From assembly GCF_028858515.1 (NCBI RefSeq), contig NZ_JAPJZJ010000004.1:162452-226451 (forward strand): a stretch of 64,000 nucleotides of DNA, given 5' to 3'. Made by a program: the position numbers and the translations under genes. The notes under the pieces are model-generated. The model was not told where the DNA came from. It saw nothing but the letters and a program-made list of their open reading frames with translations, and did no database searches. The stretch comes from Aurantiacibacter sp. D1-12 (GTDB taxonomy: Bacteria > Pseudomonadota > Alphaproteobacteria > Sphingomonadales > Sphingomonadaceae). Of this stretch, positions 16,292 to 25,744 are shown piece after piece. The first letter of the stretch is position 1; every line of letters starts with the position of its first letter.

Positions 16292-18241
16292 ATGACTGCA
16301 CAACGTCCTGAAACGCCGTTGCTTGATACGGTGAAAACCCCCGATGATCTCCGCCAGCTGAAGACGGAACAATTACGCCAGCTTTCAGACGAGTTGCGCA
16401 CCGAAATGATCGACGCTGTTGGCTCAACAGGTGGCCATCTGGGGTCGGGCCTTGGTGTGGTCGAACTAACAGTGGCGATTCACTACATTTTCAACACGCC
16501 CGATGATCGCTTGATCTGGGACGTTGGCCATCAGGCATACCCGCACAAGATTCTGACTGGGCGGCGTGATCGCATCCGCACGCTGCGTCAGGGCGGTGGC
16601 CTTTCCGGCTTCACCAAGCGTAGCGAGAGCGAATACGATCCGTTCGGCGCGGCGCACTCTTCCACCTCGATCTCTGCCGGGCTCGGCTTCGCAGTTGCCA
16701 ACAAGCTGAATGACAAGCCGGGCAAGGCGATTGCCGTGATCGGCGACGGCGCGATGAGCGCGGGCATGGCCTATGAAGCGATGAACAATGCCGAACAGGC
16801 GGGCAATCGCCTAATCGTGATCCTCAATGATAACGACATGTCGATTGCGCCGCCGGTTGGTGGTCTCTCGGCGTATTTGGCGCGCATGGTTTCTTCGAGT
16901 GAGTACCTCGGCCTGCGTTCGCTCGCCTCGAAGGTCGCTAACAAGATCAGCCGCCGCGTCCATTCCGCTGTCGGCAAGGCAGAGGAATACACCCGCGGCA
17001 TGGTGACCGGCGGGACGCTGTTTGAAGAACTGGGCTTCTATTATGTCGGCCCGATTGACGGCCACAATCTCGACCACCTCGTACCTGTCCTGGAGAACGT
17101 GCGTGACAGCGAGCAGGGCCCGATCCTTGTCCATGTCGTGACGACCAAGGGCAAGGGCTATGACCCTGCCGAAAACAGCGCTGACAAATACCATGGTGTA
17201 CCAAAGTTCGACGTGGTGACAGGCGAGAAGAAGAAGAGCGCGGCTGGTCCGCCAGCCTACCAGAACGTCTTCGGCGAAACGCTAGCCAAGATCGCTGATA
17301 ATGATGACCGCATCTGCGCCATCACCGCCGCCATGCCGAGTGGCACGGGCGTCGACAAGTTCGCGCAGGCGCATCCGGATCGCAGCTTCGACGTGGGCAT
17401 TGCCGAACAGCACGGCGTGACATTTGCGGCTGGTCTTGCGGCACAGGGCATGCGCCCGTTTGCAGCGATCTATTCGACTTTCCTTCAGCGCGCCTATGAC
17501 CAGGTGGTCCACGATGTGGCGATCCAGAACCTGCCGGTGCGTTTCGCGATTGACCGTGCGGGTCTGGTGGGTGCCGATGGCGCGACGCATGCCGGATCTT
17601 TCGACATCACCTATCTCGCCAGCCTGCCCAACTTCGTGGTGATGGCCGCAGCGGACGAGGCGGAGCTTGCACATATGACCTATACCGCCGTGGAGTATGA
17701 CGAAGGCCCAATCGCCTTCCGTTATCCGCGCGGCAACGGCGTGGGCGTAGAAATGCCGACCGAGTTCAGGAAGCTCGAAATCGGCAAAGGGCGCGTGGTT
17801 CGCGGCGATGCCGACAAAGGCGGCAAGGTCGCCATCCTCTCGCTCGGCGCGCGACTGGAAGAAGCCAAGAAGGCGGCAGAAGAGCTGGAAGCCAAGGGTC
17901 TCACCACAACAATCGCCGACATGCGCTTTGCCAAGCCCTTGGATGAGGAGCTGATCCGCAAGCTCGCCGCGACGCATGATGTTCTGGTGACGGTGGAAGA
18001 GGCGGCCATCGGCGGCCTTGGCGCACACGTGCTGACAATGGCGAGCGATGAAGGTCTGACCGATGGCGGACTGAAGATCCGCACGATGCGCTTGCCCGAC
18101 GTGTTCATTGATCACGATGATCCCGCGAAGCAGTACGATGAGGCCGGCCTCAACGCGCCGCATATCGTGGAAACGGTACTCAGCGCCTTGCGACACAACA
18201 GCGCCGGAGCAGGTCAACGCGTGGAAGAGGCGAGAGCCTGA
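16292..18241 (+). CDS. dxs: 1-deoxy-D-xylulose-5-phosphate synthase
   Basis: 649 residues, standard for DXS, the thiamine-diphosphate enzyme that condenses pyruvate and glyceraldehyde 3-phosphate in the first step of the MEP isoprenoid pathway. Signatures: [18 protein letters not shown], the ThDP/Mg motif [17 protein letters not shown] about residue 151 to [15 protein letters not shown], the catalytic glutamate in [14 protein letters not shown] about residue 370, and [15 protein letters not shown]. It supplies precursors for carotenoids, quinones and undecaprenyl phosphate. An alpha/beta hydrolase gene follows after 26 bases. Confidence 0.97.
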   Translation: MTAQRPETPLLDTVKTPDDLRQLKTEQLRQLSDELRTEMIDAVGSTGGHLGSGLGVVELTVAIHYIFNTPDDRLIWDVGHQAYPHKILTGRRDRIRTLRQGGGLSGFTKRSESEYDPFGAAHSSTSISAGLGFAVANKLNDKPGKAIAVIGDGAMSAGMAYEAMNNAEQAGNRLIVILNDNDMSIAPPVGGLSAYLARMVSSSEYLGLRSLASKVANKISRRVHSAVGKAEEYTRGMVTGGTLFEELGFYYVGPIDGHNLDHLVPVLENVRDSEQGPILVHVVTTKGKGYDPAENSADKYHGVPKFDVVTGEKKKSAAGPPAYQNVFGETLAKIADNDDRICAITAAMPSGTGVDKFAQAHPDRSFDVGIAEQHGVTFAAGLAAQGMRPFAAIYSTFLQRAYDQVVHDVAIQNLPVRFAIDRAGLVGADGATHAGSFDITYLASLPNFVVMAAADEAELAHMTYTAVEYDEGPIAFRYPRGNGVGVEMPTEFRKLEIGKGRVVRGDADKGGKVAILSLGARLEEAKKAAEELEAKGLTTTIADMRFAKPLDEELIRKLAATHDVLVTVEEAAIGGLGAHVLTMASDEGLTDGGLKIRTMRLPDVFIDHDDPAKQYDEAGLNAPHIVETVLSALRHNSAGAGQRVEEARA

Positions 18242-18267
18242 GCCGGCGATTGCGAAGGGGGCTACGC

Positions 18268-19062
18268 ATGTTCGCTTATGTCGTCCTGATCCTGATCCTG
18301 ATTTATGGCGCGCTCATTGCGCTCGTCTTCCTCAACCAGAACCGGCTGATCTATGCGCCCCCTGTGGTGCGAGACGACATTCCGGCCGGGTTTACGCGTG
18401 TGACCTATGACACGCCTGACCGGATCGATCTGACGAGCGGTTATCTGGCTGCTCGTGAAGGTATGCCGACGCTGTTGTTCTTTCACGGCAATACGTCCAA
18501 CTGGCAAAGCTCTGCCATGGTGACCGACCAATTGGCCGCACAAGGCTATGGTATTCTCGCAGCCGAGTATCGTGGTTACTCAGGCAACCCGGGCACTCCG
18601 TCAGAAGAGGGTCTCTATCAGGATGCTCGCGGGGCATGGCAGTTCCTGCGCGAAGGCAAGGGGTTGGCCGAGAACGACATAGTGCTCGTCGGCAATTCCA
18701 TCGGTTCGGGTGTAGCGGTGCAATTGGCAACCGAGGTGCGCGCGAGGGCGCTCGTGCTGATTTCCCCGTTCGACAGCTTGGAAGAGACCGCCTCGCGCAA
18801 ATTGCGTTGGCTGCCTGTGCGGATGTTGTTGCAGGACCGCTATCGCAACGATGAGAAGTTGCCCGAGATCGGCGAACCGATCCTGATACTGCACGGCGAA
18901 GCAGATTCGCTGATCGCGCTCGAACAGGCGCAGTCGCTGGCATCTGTGCGCGATGATACGGTGATCGAGACCTTCCCCGGGTGGGGCCATGATCTGGTAG
19001 TAAACGATGCTGTGCAGGCGCGCATCGCCGAATTCATCGCCTCAGAAGCAGATCAGATGTAG
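18268..19062 (+). CDS. membrane-anchored alpha/beta hydrolase (Bem46/ABHD13-like)
   Basis: 264 residues from ATG 18268, chosen because GAAGGGGG precedes it. The N-terminus is a single transmembrane helix (FAYVVLILILIYGALIALVFL) followed by NRLIYAP, the arrangement of ABHD13/Bem46-type hydrolases. The core shows LLFFHGNTSN (oxyanion region), the nucleophile elbow GNSIGSG, ILHGEADSLI with the acid, and the catalytic histidine in GWGHD. Substrate unknown. It ends 10 bases into the convergent NnrU gene. Confidence 0.8.
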   Translation: MFAYVVLILILIYGALIALVFLNQNRLIYAPPVVRDDIPAGFTRVTYDTPDRIDLTSGYLAAREGMPTLLFFHGNTSNWQSSAMVTDQLAAQGYGILAAEYRGYSGNPGTPSEEGLYQDARGAWQFLREGKGLAENDIVLVGNSIGSGVAVQLATEVRARALVLISPFDSLEETASRKLRWLPVRMLLQDRYRNDEKLPEIGEPILILHGEADSLIALEQAQSLASVRDDTVIETFPGWGHDLVVNDAVQARIAEFIASEADQM

Positions 19063-19727
19063 CGCCAGATTCCGGCGGGTAGATCGCCAAGCAGGATGTG
19101 CGCATAGGTGGCGGCGAGCCAGCCGACAGTGCCAGCGATCCATAGGGTCGCGCCAACGTTGGGCAGAGCGCCCCAGCGCGGCCAGAAGCTGGTCTTGCTT
19201 TCCCACTCTCGCCAGGCATCGCCCATCTGCACCTGCTTCTTGCGGTCCTGAAGATGCGCACCAACAAGTGCCAGAACCAGGATCGCGAGCGCGACCACAT
19301 TGGTCCGCCAGCTCCACCACATCACCATGTGCGAGACGGCCCATAGTGCGATGCCCCACATCATCGGATGCCGCGTAACACGGAAAGCGCCTTGCGGCTC
19401 CTTGCGCGCAGCTTCTGCAGCACCTGGCATGGGCATGGCGGGATTGCCGACATAGGAACCGAACAGCAGCACCATGGCAGGCAAGGTCAACAAGGTGGCA
19501 ATGACCCAGCCGACATCACCGCTGCCGCCAAGCATGCCGCCTTCGACGTCACGGAACGCCAGTACCATCCAGCCCAATGTTGCGAAGGCGACGATCGAGT
19601 AGACTATACTGAAGCCAAGTTCCCCGACCATGCGCACCAGCGGGGTGCGCAGCGGATGCGATAGGGCGAAATGCGTGCCGACAAAGGCAATGCTTGCGGC
19701 AATCAGCGATGTGAGCGCGGGGTCCAT
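19053..19727 (-). CDS. NnrU-family membrane protein
   Basis: 224 residues with about six hydrophobic helices. The pattern of an early THFALSHPLR, then GAFRVTRHPMMWGIALWAVSHM is the NnrU/isoprenylcysteine methyltransferase-like core. NnrU was first linked to nitrate reduction gene clusters, but members occur widely in alphaproteobacteria with no denitrification genes, as here. Start at ATG 19727; a GTG directly before it follows the stop of the upstream amidohydrolase, so the genes are contiguous. Role unclear; possibly a heme, quinone or methyltransferase-related membrane enzyme. Confidence 0.8.
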   Translation of the reverse strand: MDPALTSLIAASIAFVGTHFALSHPLRTPLVRMVGELGFSIVYSIVAFATLGWMVLAFRDVEGGMLGGSGDVGWVIATLLTLPAMVLLFGSYVGNPAMPMPGAAEAARKEPQGAFRVTRHPMMWGIALWAVSHMVMWWSWRTNVVALAILVLALVGAHLQDRKKQVQMGDAWREWESKTSFWPRWGALPNVGATLWIAGTVGWLAATYAHILLGDLPAGIWRYI

Positions 19728-19730
19728 CAC

Positions 19731-21020
19731 CTAACGCCGATAGGCAGCCGGAAGCTGGCTTTCATCGAGCGTCCGGTACCGTTCGCGAAGGCGAGTCTGA
19801 TGGTTGTCGAGTGGCTGCTCGACCCCATCGATCCACACGCGGATTGGCGCAGAGCTAAGCTCCAGCGGATCGCCATCCCACAGCACCAGATCGCCGTGCG
19901 CTCCGCTGCGCAGAATGCCTTCATTGGCATGGCCAGCAATGCGCGCTGGGATGGAGCTGATCGCGGCAAAAGCTTCACCCCAAGTAAGACCGGTCGCGCC
20001 CGTTACGCGGCTGAGACCGACAAGATTGCCCGCAGCCTGCGGCAAGTTGCGTGGATGCTCGCCGCTGCTGTCATACTGCATGATCGCCACGGTTACGCCT
20101 GCATCGACCATGCGTCCGATGTTGCTTTGCGTTGCCGCGAGCTCTTCAAAGCTGGCTGGCAAGTCCCGCAGCGCCGCAGCAATCACCGGAGTGCCTGACG
20201 CAGCGATCTGCTCGGCCACCATCCAGCCTTCGGTAGCGCCGACCAGCACCATGTCCAAACCCGGGAACTCATCGGGAAGACGCAATGCAGTGAGGATATC
20301 GCTCGCGCGGTTCACTTCGACATAGAGCTGCGTTTGCCCGCTCAATACCGGGGCCAATGCCATGGCATCGAAGCGCGTAAGCATCGCATCTTCGTCGCGC
20401 GCTCCCGTGTCGGCGAGCCGCTGGGCTTCGAACAAAGCATTGCGCAGCATCACGTGCGTCGCCGTGCGGCTACCGCCCGCAATCCCTGCGCCGCGTTCGC
20501 CCAACTCCACATACTGGAACGCGCGCGCTTCACGCACCGCGTCATAGTCAGCGCCAAGATCAATGATCGCGCCTTGCCCGGCAAAGATGCCCGAGCTTGC
20601 CCCCGGCGCCACCGAAGCGCGTGTGACGCCGCCTGCGCGGCTGTAGCTGAAATCCTGCGCTGCCGGGTTGATGACGGGTGCGACATCAAGCGCCGCCGAA
20701 AACTCGGAATCCCCTGCGCTCACATCATTGCTGGCGGAAACCGCGCCGACATCGACTAGTCCGATGTCGGTGAGCGAGGCGAAGATGCCCGGTGTTACCC
20801 ATGCGCCTGAGCCGTCAATGACAGGAACACCTGCTGGCACGGCCACCCCTTGGCCGGCGGCTACAACGCGTCCGTTCTGCACGACGACTGTCGCATTTTC
20901 GATAGGTTCGCCGCCATCGCCCGTAGCGACAGTCGCGCCGGCAATGGCGATATCCTGCGCGGCGAGCGGAGCTGCAGTCAGCGCAATGGCCGACGCAGCA
21001 AGTGTCAGGAGGCGCTTCAT
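19731..21020 (-). CDS. exported amidohydrolase-like protein lacking the first metal motif
   Basis: 429 residues with a signal peptide (LTLAASAIALTAAPLAAQ). The fold follows imidazolonepropionase/dihydroorotase-like amidohydrolases: an N-terminal beta sandwich (VVVQNGRVVAAGQG), WVTPGIFASLTDIG, and a C-terminal GAHGDLVLWDGDPLE. In canonical enzymes the strand after VTPG ends in a metal-binding HxH; here it reads FASLTDIG, with no histidine, so the family's usual metal site is missing. It lies directly downstream of a canonical paralogue with overlapping stop and start (ATGA), suggesting the two work together, perhaps as a heteromer. Catalytic activity is doubtful. Confidence 0.78.
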   Translation of the reverse strand: MKRLLTLAASAIALTAAPLAAQDIAIAGATVATGDGGEPIENATVVVQNGRVVAAGQGVAVPAGVPVIDGSGAWVTPGIFASLTDIGLVDVGAVSASNDVSAGDSEFSAALDVAPVINPAAQDFSYSRAGGVTRASVAPGASSGIFAGQGAIIDLGADYDAVREARAFQYVELGERGAGIAGGSRTATHVMLRNALFEAQRLADTGARDEDAMLTRFDAMALAPVLSGQTQLYVEVNRASDILTALRLPDEFPGLDMVLVGATEGWMVAEQIAASGTPVIAAALRDLPASFEELAATQSNIGRMVDAGVTVAIMQYDSSGEHPRNLPQAAGNLVGLSRVTGATGLTWGEAFAAISSIPARIAGHANEGILRSGAHGDLVLWDGDPLELSSAPIRVWIDGVEQPLDNHQTRLRERYRTLDESQLPAAYRR

Positions 21021-22417
21021 TTCACGTCTCCTTCGCCCGGCTGGCCGAGCTCGAAATCGCTTACCGGACGCAGCATCGGATTGTTCATGTCATACATAAG
21101 GGCGCCGTCGATCCAGACCATTTGCGGCCGCGAATAGACGCTCAGCGGATCGCCGTTCCATAGCACCACATCGGCCATCTTGCCCGCTTCCAGGCTGCCG
21201 GTCTGGTCGGCGATCCCCATGGCGCGAGCTGCGTTCAAAGTGATCCAGCCGATCACATCCGCATCGGAAATGGCAATCCCCATCCGCATGCCGTCTGCCT
21301 GGGCCTTCGCGGCCTCCTGATTGAGGCGCTGGATGCCGTTCTCATCATCCGAGTGGATAACCACGCAAGCACCGGCATTGTGGATCAGTGCTGCATTTTC
21401 GGGGATCGCATCGTAGGCTTCCATCTTGAAGCCATACCAGTCCGCCCACACTGCCGCGCAGACGTCGTGCTCGGCCAGCAGATCGGCGATCTTGTACGCC
21501 TCAACGGCGTGGTGGAAGGCCGAGACCTGGTAACCGAACTCATCAGCCATATCGAGGACGAGCGCCATTTCATCGGCGCGGTAGCAGTGGTTCTGTATGC
21601 CGATGTCACCCTCGAGCACGCCTGCGAGCGTTTCCATGGCGAGATCGCGCGCGGGATTGTCACGCTCCATCCAGGCTTGCGCTTCCATCCATGTTTCACG
21701 GTTGACCGCGAAATTGCCCATACGGGTTGAAGGCATCCGCCCTCGGCCGCCGTAAACGCGCTTGGGGTTTTCGCCGCAGGCCATTTTCATTGAATAGGGC
21801 GCGCCGGGGAATTTCATGCCCTGCACTGTGCGGCTGGGTACGTTCTTGAGCGTGACCGAGCGCCCGCCCATCAGGTTTGCCGAACCTGGAAGGATTTGCA
21901 GCGAGGTTATCCCGCCATTGGCCAGCGCGCGGCTGAAACCCGGATCCTGCGGCCATACTGAATGCTCGGCCCAGACTTCAGGGGTGGTCGGGCTGGTTGC
22001 TTCGTTACCATCGCTGTGCGCGGGGACAGAGGGTGTGGGGTAGTCGCCCAGGTGAGAGTGAATATCGATGATGCCCGGCGTGACGAACAGCCCGGTGCCG
22101 TCGATCTGCGTGTAGCCTGTAGGCACGGCGAGGCTCGCATCGCCAACGGCAACCACTGCGCCATCGGCAAACAGCACTACTCCGTTATCGATTTGGCTAC
22201 CCGCGCCATCATAAACGGTCGCGCCGACAATGGCTGTCGGTACGCCGGGATAGCGCTCATAGGTTGAGGCATAGGGTTCGCTCGCCTCGGTCTCTGCATC
22301 AGAGCTGGCGACAGCCGGGCCAGAAGCCCCGGTTGCCGCCGAACAGCTGACCAGCGCCAGTGAGGCAAGGCTTGCAAGTGCAGCGGCTGGGCCGCCCTTT
22401 GGAAAGTGACGGCCCAT
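21017..22417 (-). CDS. amidohydrolase, predicted lipoprotein, with complete HxH motif
   Basis: 466 residues. The N-terminus ends in a lipobox (LASLALVSC), so it is likely lipid-anchored in the periplasm. VTPGIIDIHSHLGDY carries the HxH metal ligands; FHHAVEAYKIADLL and VVIHSDDENG supply further histidine and aspartate positions; the C-terminus KMADVVLWNGDPLS is typical. Probably a peptidase-like or cyclic amide hydrolase of the imidazolonepropionase group. Its gene is in a tight operon with a POT di/tripeptide transporter upstream (7 bases) and a degenerate paralogue downstream (ATGA overlap), consistent with periplasmic processing of peptide-like substrates. Confidence 0.85.
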   Translation of the reverse strand: MGRHFPKGGPAAALASLASLALVSCSAATGASGPAVASSDAETEASEPYASTYERYPGVPTAIVGATVYDGAGSQIDNGVVLFADGAVVAVGDASLAVPTGYTQIDGTGLFVTPGIIDIHSHLGDYPTPSVPAHSDGNEATSPTTPEVWAEHSVWPQDPGFSRALANGGITSLQILPGSANLMGGRSVTLKNVPSRTVQGMKFPGAPYSMKMACGENPKRVYGGRGRMPSTRMGNFAVNRETWMEAQAWMERDNPARDLAMETLAGVLEGDIGIQNHCYRADEMALVLDMADEFGYQVSAFHHAVEAYKIADLLAEHDVCAAVWADWYGFKMEAYDAIPENAALIHNAGACVVIHSDDENGIQRLNQEAAKAQADGMRMGIAISDADVIGWITLNAARAMGIADQTGSLEAGKMADVVLWNGDPLSVYSRPQMVWIDGALMYDMNNPMLRPVSDFELGQPGEGDVK

Positions 22418-22423
22418 CGCTAT

Positions 22424-24259
22424 TTACCCCTTGCTTGTTTCGGGATGTACTCCCGCTTCCTGGGCTTCCAGTCCGGCCTCTGCCATTCCGGCCAGATCTC
22501 CATCGTCCTTCAGCGTGTCGAGGTGCATTAGTTTCTTGACCAGCGGGCTGATCACCATAACCGCAACACCAATTCCAACGGCATACCAGCCCACTGTGCT
22601 GTACACGTCGAGTACCAGTTGCTTGCCAGCTTCTTCGCCGACGCCCTCAGCACCTGTAGCCTCTGCAATTTTGCCCGCAGCAAAATTGCCTGTGGCCGAA
22701 GCAAAGAACCAGGTGCCCATAATCAGCGATGCCAGATGGGCCGGTGCAAGACGGTTCATCGCAGACAGGCCAACCGGGCTGAGGCAAAGCTCACCAGTGG
22801 TGTGCAGCAAGTAGATCAGGAAGATGAAGATGACCGGCGTCGGCACGTTAACGCCAACGCTTTCTGCACCCCATACCAGAACAAGGAAGCCGAGGCCGAC
22901 CTGCACCACGGCAAGTCCAAACTTCATCGGCGTGCTCGGCTCTGCACCACGAGCGCCAAGGAACTGCCAGAGCATTGCAAAGACCGGAGCAAGCAACACG
23001 ATGTAGATCGCGTTGATCGACTGGAACATTGCCGCGTTCACGCCCTGGGTATCAACATGGCGATCGGTGAACAGGTTAAGCGACGAACCCGCCTGCTCGA
23101 ACAGTGCCCAGAAGACGACCGAGACCAGGATGAGGAACATGGCCGCAAAGATGCGGTCGCGTTCGTGGAAGGTCTTCACCATCGATTGCTGGATCAGTAC
23201 GCCGATCAAAACGACAAGCGATGCTCCTGCAACATAGTCAGAATAGGCGATCGATTGCGAGGCACCGATCAGACCAAGGATTAGGCCAAGCGCACTGACC
23301 AGGTAAACCATGAATGGCCCGCGCGGCGCTTTCTCCCAGGAGCCGTAGGCCATCTGAAAGGTGAGGATTGCCAGCACGTACGCCACCAGAGCACCACCGA
23401 ATGCACCCAGAACCACGCCCACCAGTTCCTGATACTGGATGGCGACCCAACACAGAGCCACCATAGCAAGGCCGGCACCGTAGATGCCCCATTCCTTCGC
23501 GCCAGCAATACGTGCCGGATCCTTCGGCTCCCCCTTGCCCTTGAGCAAAGGCTTGCCGATCACGAAGAAAAACAGGCCCAGCAGCATGCCGAAGCCGGCA
23601 AGGCCGAAGCCATATTCCCAACCAACCGTCTGGCCCAAATAGCCACAGATGATCGAGGCAGTCGCCGCACCAACGTTAATCCCCATGTAGAAGATGGTGT
23701 AGGCCGGATCGCGGCGGATATCGGTTCGAGCATAGAGCTGGCCAACGAGCACCGAAATGTTCGCCTTGAGGAAGCCTGAGCCAACAATAATCAGCGCCAG
23801 CGCAAGCCAGAACACGTTGATCATCGGGTTAGCCTGGCCAAGCGACGCATCGCCCTCGAAGGCCATGAAGAAGTGACCGAAGGTCAGCAGCACTGCGCCA
23901 AACAACACCGCCTTGCGCTGGCCAATGTATCGGTCAGCCAAGTAGCCGCCAACCACCGGCGCGATATACACAAGCGCCGTATAGGCACCATAGATCACCG
24001 ATGCCTCGCCATCGCTGAACAACCAGTGCTGGGTGAGGTAGAAAATGAGGAGCGCGCGCATGCCGTAGTAGGAGAAGCGCTCCCACATTTCTGCCATGAA
24101 CAGCAGGAACAGGCCTTTGGGATGGCCCATCACCTCTTCCTGCGGACGCGTAATCAGCAGAGTACCACCGATCAGGAAGCCCAAAAGCGCGACCACGGCC
24201 ACGCGGAAAGTCCACATTTCAAATGCGGAATCGAATGTAAAGAAAAGGCCCTCGACCAT
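22424..24259 (-). CDS. POT-family proton-dependent oligopeptide transporter
   Basis: 611 residues with about 13-14 transmembrane helices. The POT motif MWERFSYYGMRALLIFYL (ExxERFxYYG) about residue 60 identifies the family; GGYLADRYIGQRKAVLFGAVL is the next conserved loop and the PVFAMLW and GELCLSPVGLS segments follow. POT proteins import di- and tripeptides with protons. I annotate the ATG at 24259, with GAGGGG upstream; a TTG two codons before is possible. Operon with the two amidohydrolase genes downstream. Confidence 0.93.
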   Translation of the reverse strand: MVEGLFFTFDSAFEMWTFRVAVVALLGFLIGGTLLITRPQEEVMGHPKGLFLLFMAEMWERFSYYGMRALLIFYLTQHWLFSDGEASVIYGAYTALVYIAPVVGGYLADRYIGQRKAVLFGAVLLTFGHFFMAFEGDASLGQANPMINVFWLALALIIVGSGFLKANISVLVGQLYARTDIRRDPAYTIFYMGINVGAATASIICGYLGQTVGWEYGFGLAGFGMLLGLFFFVIGKPLLKGKGEPKDPARIAGAKEWGIYGAGLAMVALCWVAIQYQELVGVVLGAFGGALVAYVLAILTFQMAYGSWEKAPRGPFMVYLVSALGLILGLIGASQSIAYSDYVAGASLVVLIGVLIQQSMVKTFHERDRIFAAMFLILVSVVFWALFEQAGSSLNLFTDRHVDTQGVNAAMFQSINAIYIVLLAPVFAMLWQFLGARGAEPSTPMKFGLAVVQVGLGFLVLVWGAESVGVNVPTPVIFIFLIYLLHTTGELCLSPVGLSAMNRLAPAHLASLIMGTWFFASATGNFAAGKIAEATGAEGVGEEAGKQLVLDVYSTVGWYAVGIGVAVMVISPLVKKLMHLDTLKDDGDLAGMAEAGLEAQEAGVHPETSKG

Positions 24260-24454
24260 ACCCAAACCAACCCCTCTGGTAACGAATCCCGCGCTTCTTC
24301 GTGGCGCGGTCCCTCTTGGAAAGGGGGCACCCTAACGAAAGTTTTACCAATGTGAAGCGGATTTCGTTGCGGGTGAAACCGGCTGGGTGAACTGTCTTGC
24401 GGCTATGAGACACCCTTGACCTGACGCGCTGTATTATGGCAGTGATGCACCATT

Positions 24455-24793
24455 ATGGCTGACACAAGACCCGTCTATCTTCGCCTGCGAGAGCAAATTG
24501 CCGCTGCCATTATCGATGGCCGATACGGAGAGGGAGACATGTTGCCCTCGGTCCGCGCTTTCGCGGCAGAGCAAGGGGCGAACCCGCTTACCGTGGCCAA
24601 GGCGTACCAACAGTTCCAGGCCGATGGCCTCATCCGCGTTCAGCGCGGGGTTGGCATGTTTGTGCGCGATGGCGCTTCGGCCAAGCTGCGGCAGAGCGAG
24701 CGCGAGGCGTTTTTGCGCGAAGAATGGCCATCTATCCGGGAACGGATGGAGCGACTCGATATTGATTTGGCACAGCTCAGCGAAAACGCCTGA
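24455..24793 (+). CDS. GntR-family regulator, YtrA-like
   Basis: 112 residues. The N-terminal winged helix reads VYLRLREQIAAAIIDGRYGEGDMLPSVRAFAAEQGANPLTVAKAYQQFQADGLIRVQRGVGMFV, the full GntR DNA-binding domain. Only ~40 residues follow, a helical segment too short for FadR or HutC effector domains, which matches the YtrA subfamily. It is divergent from the POT operon with about 195 bp between the two starts, so autoregulation or control of that operon is possible, but not shown by any operator I can pick out. Confidence 0.88.
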   Translation: MADTRPVYLRLREQIAAAIIDGRYGEGDMLPSVRAFAAEQGANPLTVAKAYQQFQADGLIRVQRGVGMFVRDGASAKLRQSEREAFLREEWPSIRERMERLDIDLAQLSENA

Positions 24794-24859
24794 CCGTTTC
24801 AAAGCGCGGTTTGACGAATTTCTACAAGGAATTGCCGCATTTTCTGCGTAAACACAGTC

Positions 24860-24906
24860 ATGACATTGCGTCATGGGCCACTCTCTGGCAGTTTACATTC
24901 GTAAAC
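24860..24906. promoter_or_regulatory. two inverted repeats upstream of ihfB
   Basis: ATGAC-ATTGC-GTCAT at 24860-24874 and GTTTAC-ATTC-GTAAAC at 24891-24906 are perfect inverted repeats lying about 70-120 bases before the ihfB start. Both have the size of transcription factor operators and neither is followed by a T-run. A TTGGCG / TTATAC pair further on (about 24926-24960) may be the core promoter. The factor is unknown. Confidence 0.4.
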
Positions 24907-24978
24907 ATCGCCGGGGACCGGCTTCTTGGCGATGCAGGTATGTGGGTCGCACCGTTATACCCTAATCGGGGAGGCAAA

Positions 24979-25260
24979 ATGATCAGATCCGAGCTCTTGC
25001 AGGCGCTCTCTGCGGACAATCCCGACTTGCGGCCTGAAGAGGTTGAGCAGGTCGTGGATATTTTCTTTGACGAAATCACTACGCGTCTGGCCGAAGGCGG
25101 GCGTGTGGAATTGCGTGGCTTTGGCACATTTACCACGCGACAACGCGATGCCCGCATCGGACGCAATCCGCGAACGGGCGAAGCGGTGTCTGTTCCGGCT
25201 AAGCGGGTGCCTTACTTCAAACCGGGCAAGGAAATGCGCGAGCGGCTTAACCCGAGCTAA
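24979..25260 (+). CDS. ihfB: integration host factor subunit beta
   Basis: 93 residues, standard IHF/HU length. MIRSELLQALSADNPDL at the N-terminus, the VELRGFGTFTTRQRDARIGRNPRTGEAV beta arm with the RNPRTG minor-groove tip, and PYFKPGKEMRERLN at the end identify IhfB. It pairs with IhfA (elsewhere) to bend DNA. The start ATG 24979 has GGGGAGG upstream; a longer open frame from 24811 is rejected on that basis. Confidence 0.95.
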   Translation: MIRSELLQALSADNPDLRPEEVEQVVDIFFDEITTRLAEGGRVELRGFGTFTTRQRDARIGRNPRTGEAVSVPAKRVPYFKPGKEMRERLNPS

Positions 25261-25379
25261 GCTTCGGCTACCTTCACTTTCCTGAAAACGCGTTCGGCCC
25301 GACAAGCCGCCCATAACACTTGCCATTGGCAATCGCTGTCCGCTGCGGCTAGGCGTGGCGCGCAGCCGTTATGGCTCTG

Positions 25380-25466
25380 GCGGGCGTGGCGGAATGGTAG
25401 ACGCCGGGGACTTAAAATCCCCTGATCCTATAGATCGTGTGGGTTCGAGTCCCACCGCCCGCACCA
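25380..25466 (+). tRNA. tRNA-Leu (anticodon TAA)
   Basis: An 87-base type II tRNA. Acceptor GCGGGCG pairs with CGCCCGC, the anticodon stem GGGGA/TCCCC encloses CTTAAAA (anticodon TAA), a long variable arm (GATCCTATAGATC) is present, then GTGGG-TTCGAGT-CCCAC and an encoded ACCA end. It reads UUA codons, rare in this GC-rich genome. Confidence 0.96.
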
Positions 25467-25481
25467 GTTTTGACTAGAGGG

Positions 25482-25503
25482 AACCATCCGGGGGGATGGT
25501 TTG
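25482..25503 (+). terminator. hairpin after tRNA-Leu
   Basis: AACCATCC pairs with GGATGGTT around GGGG, 15 bases after the tRNA. The stem is strong but the following T-run is only two bases, so it is a plausible 3' processing or weak termination signal. Confidence 0.45.
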
Positions 25504-25744
25504 CCGTCGAGACTCCCAAGCGCAAGCGAAGGGCGTGCCCACTAATCCGGCGCAGGCTTGGCCGGAAACTCGCGAGCGACAGCGTAGCGCGCCGCGCTAA
25601 TCCGTAAACAACCCAGTTACCTTTCCTTTCGGAAATTCCCGATCTGCCGCGTGGCAAATTCTCATCGCTAGCTCCGCTATTGCTTTGTTCACGAAAGCCT
25701 AGGCTGCGTAACAGTCGCATGCCGCAGAGGAAACGGGGTATGAC

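Noticed and set aside
24811..24978. An N-terminal extension of IhfB
   Set aside because: A good Shine-Dalgarno precedes the ATG at 24979 and IHF proteins begin at that point; the extension covers the inverted repeats and the promoter.
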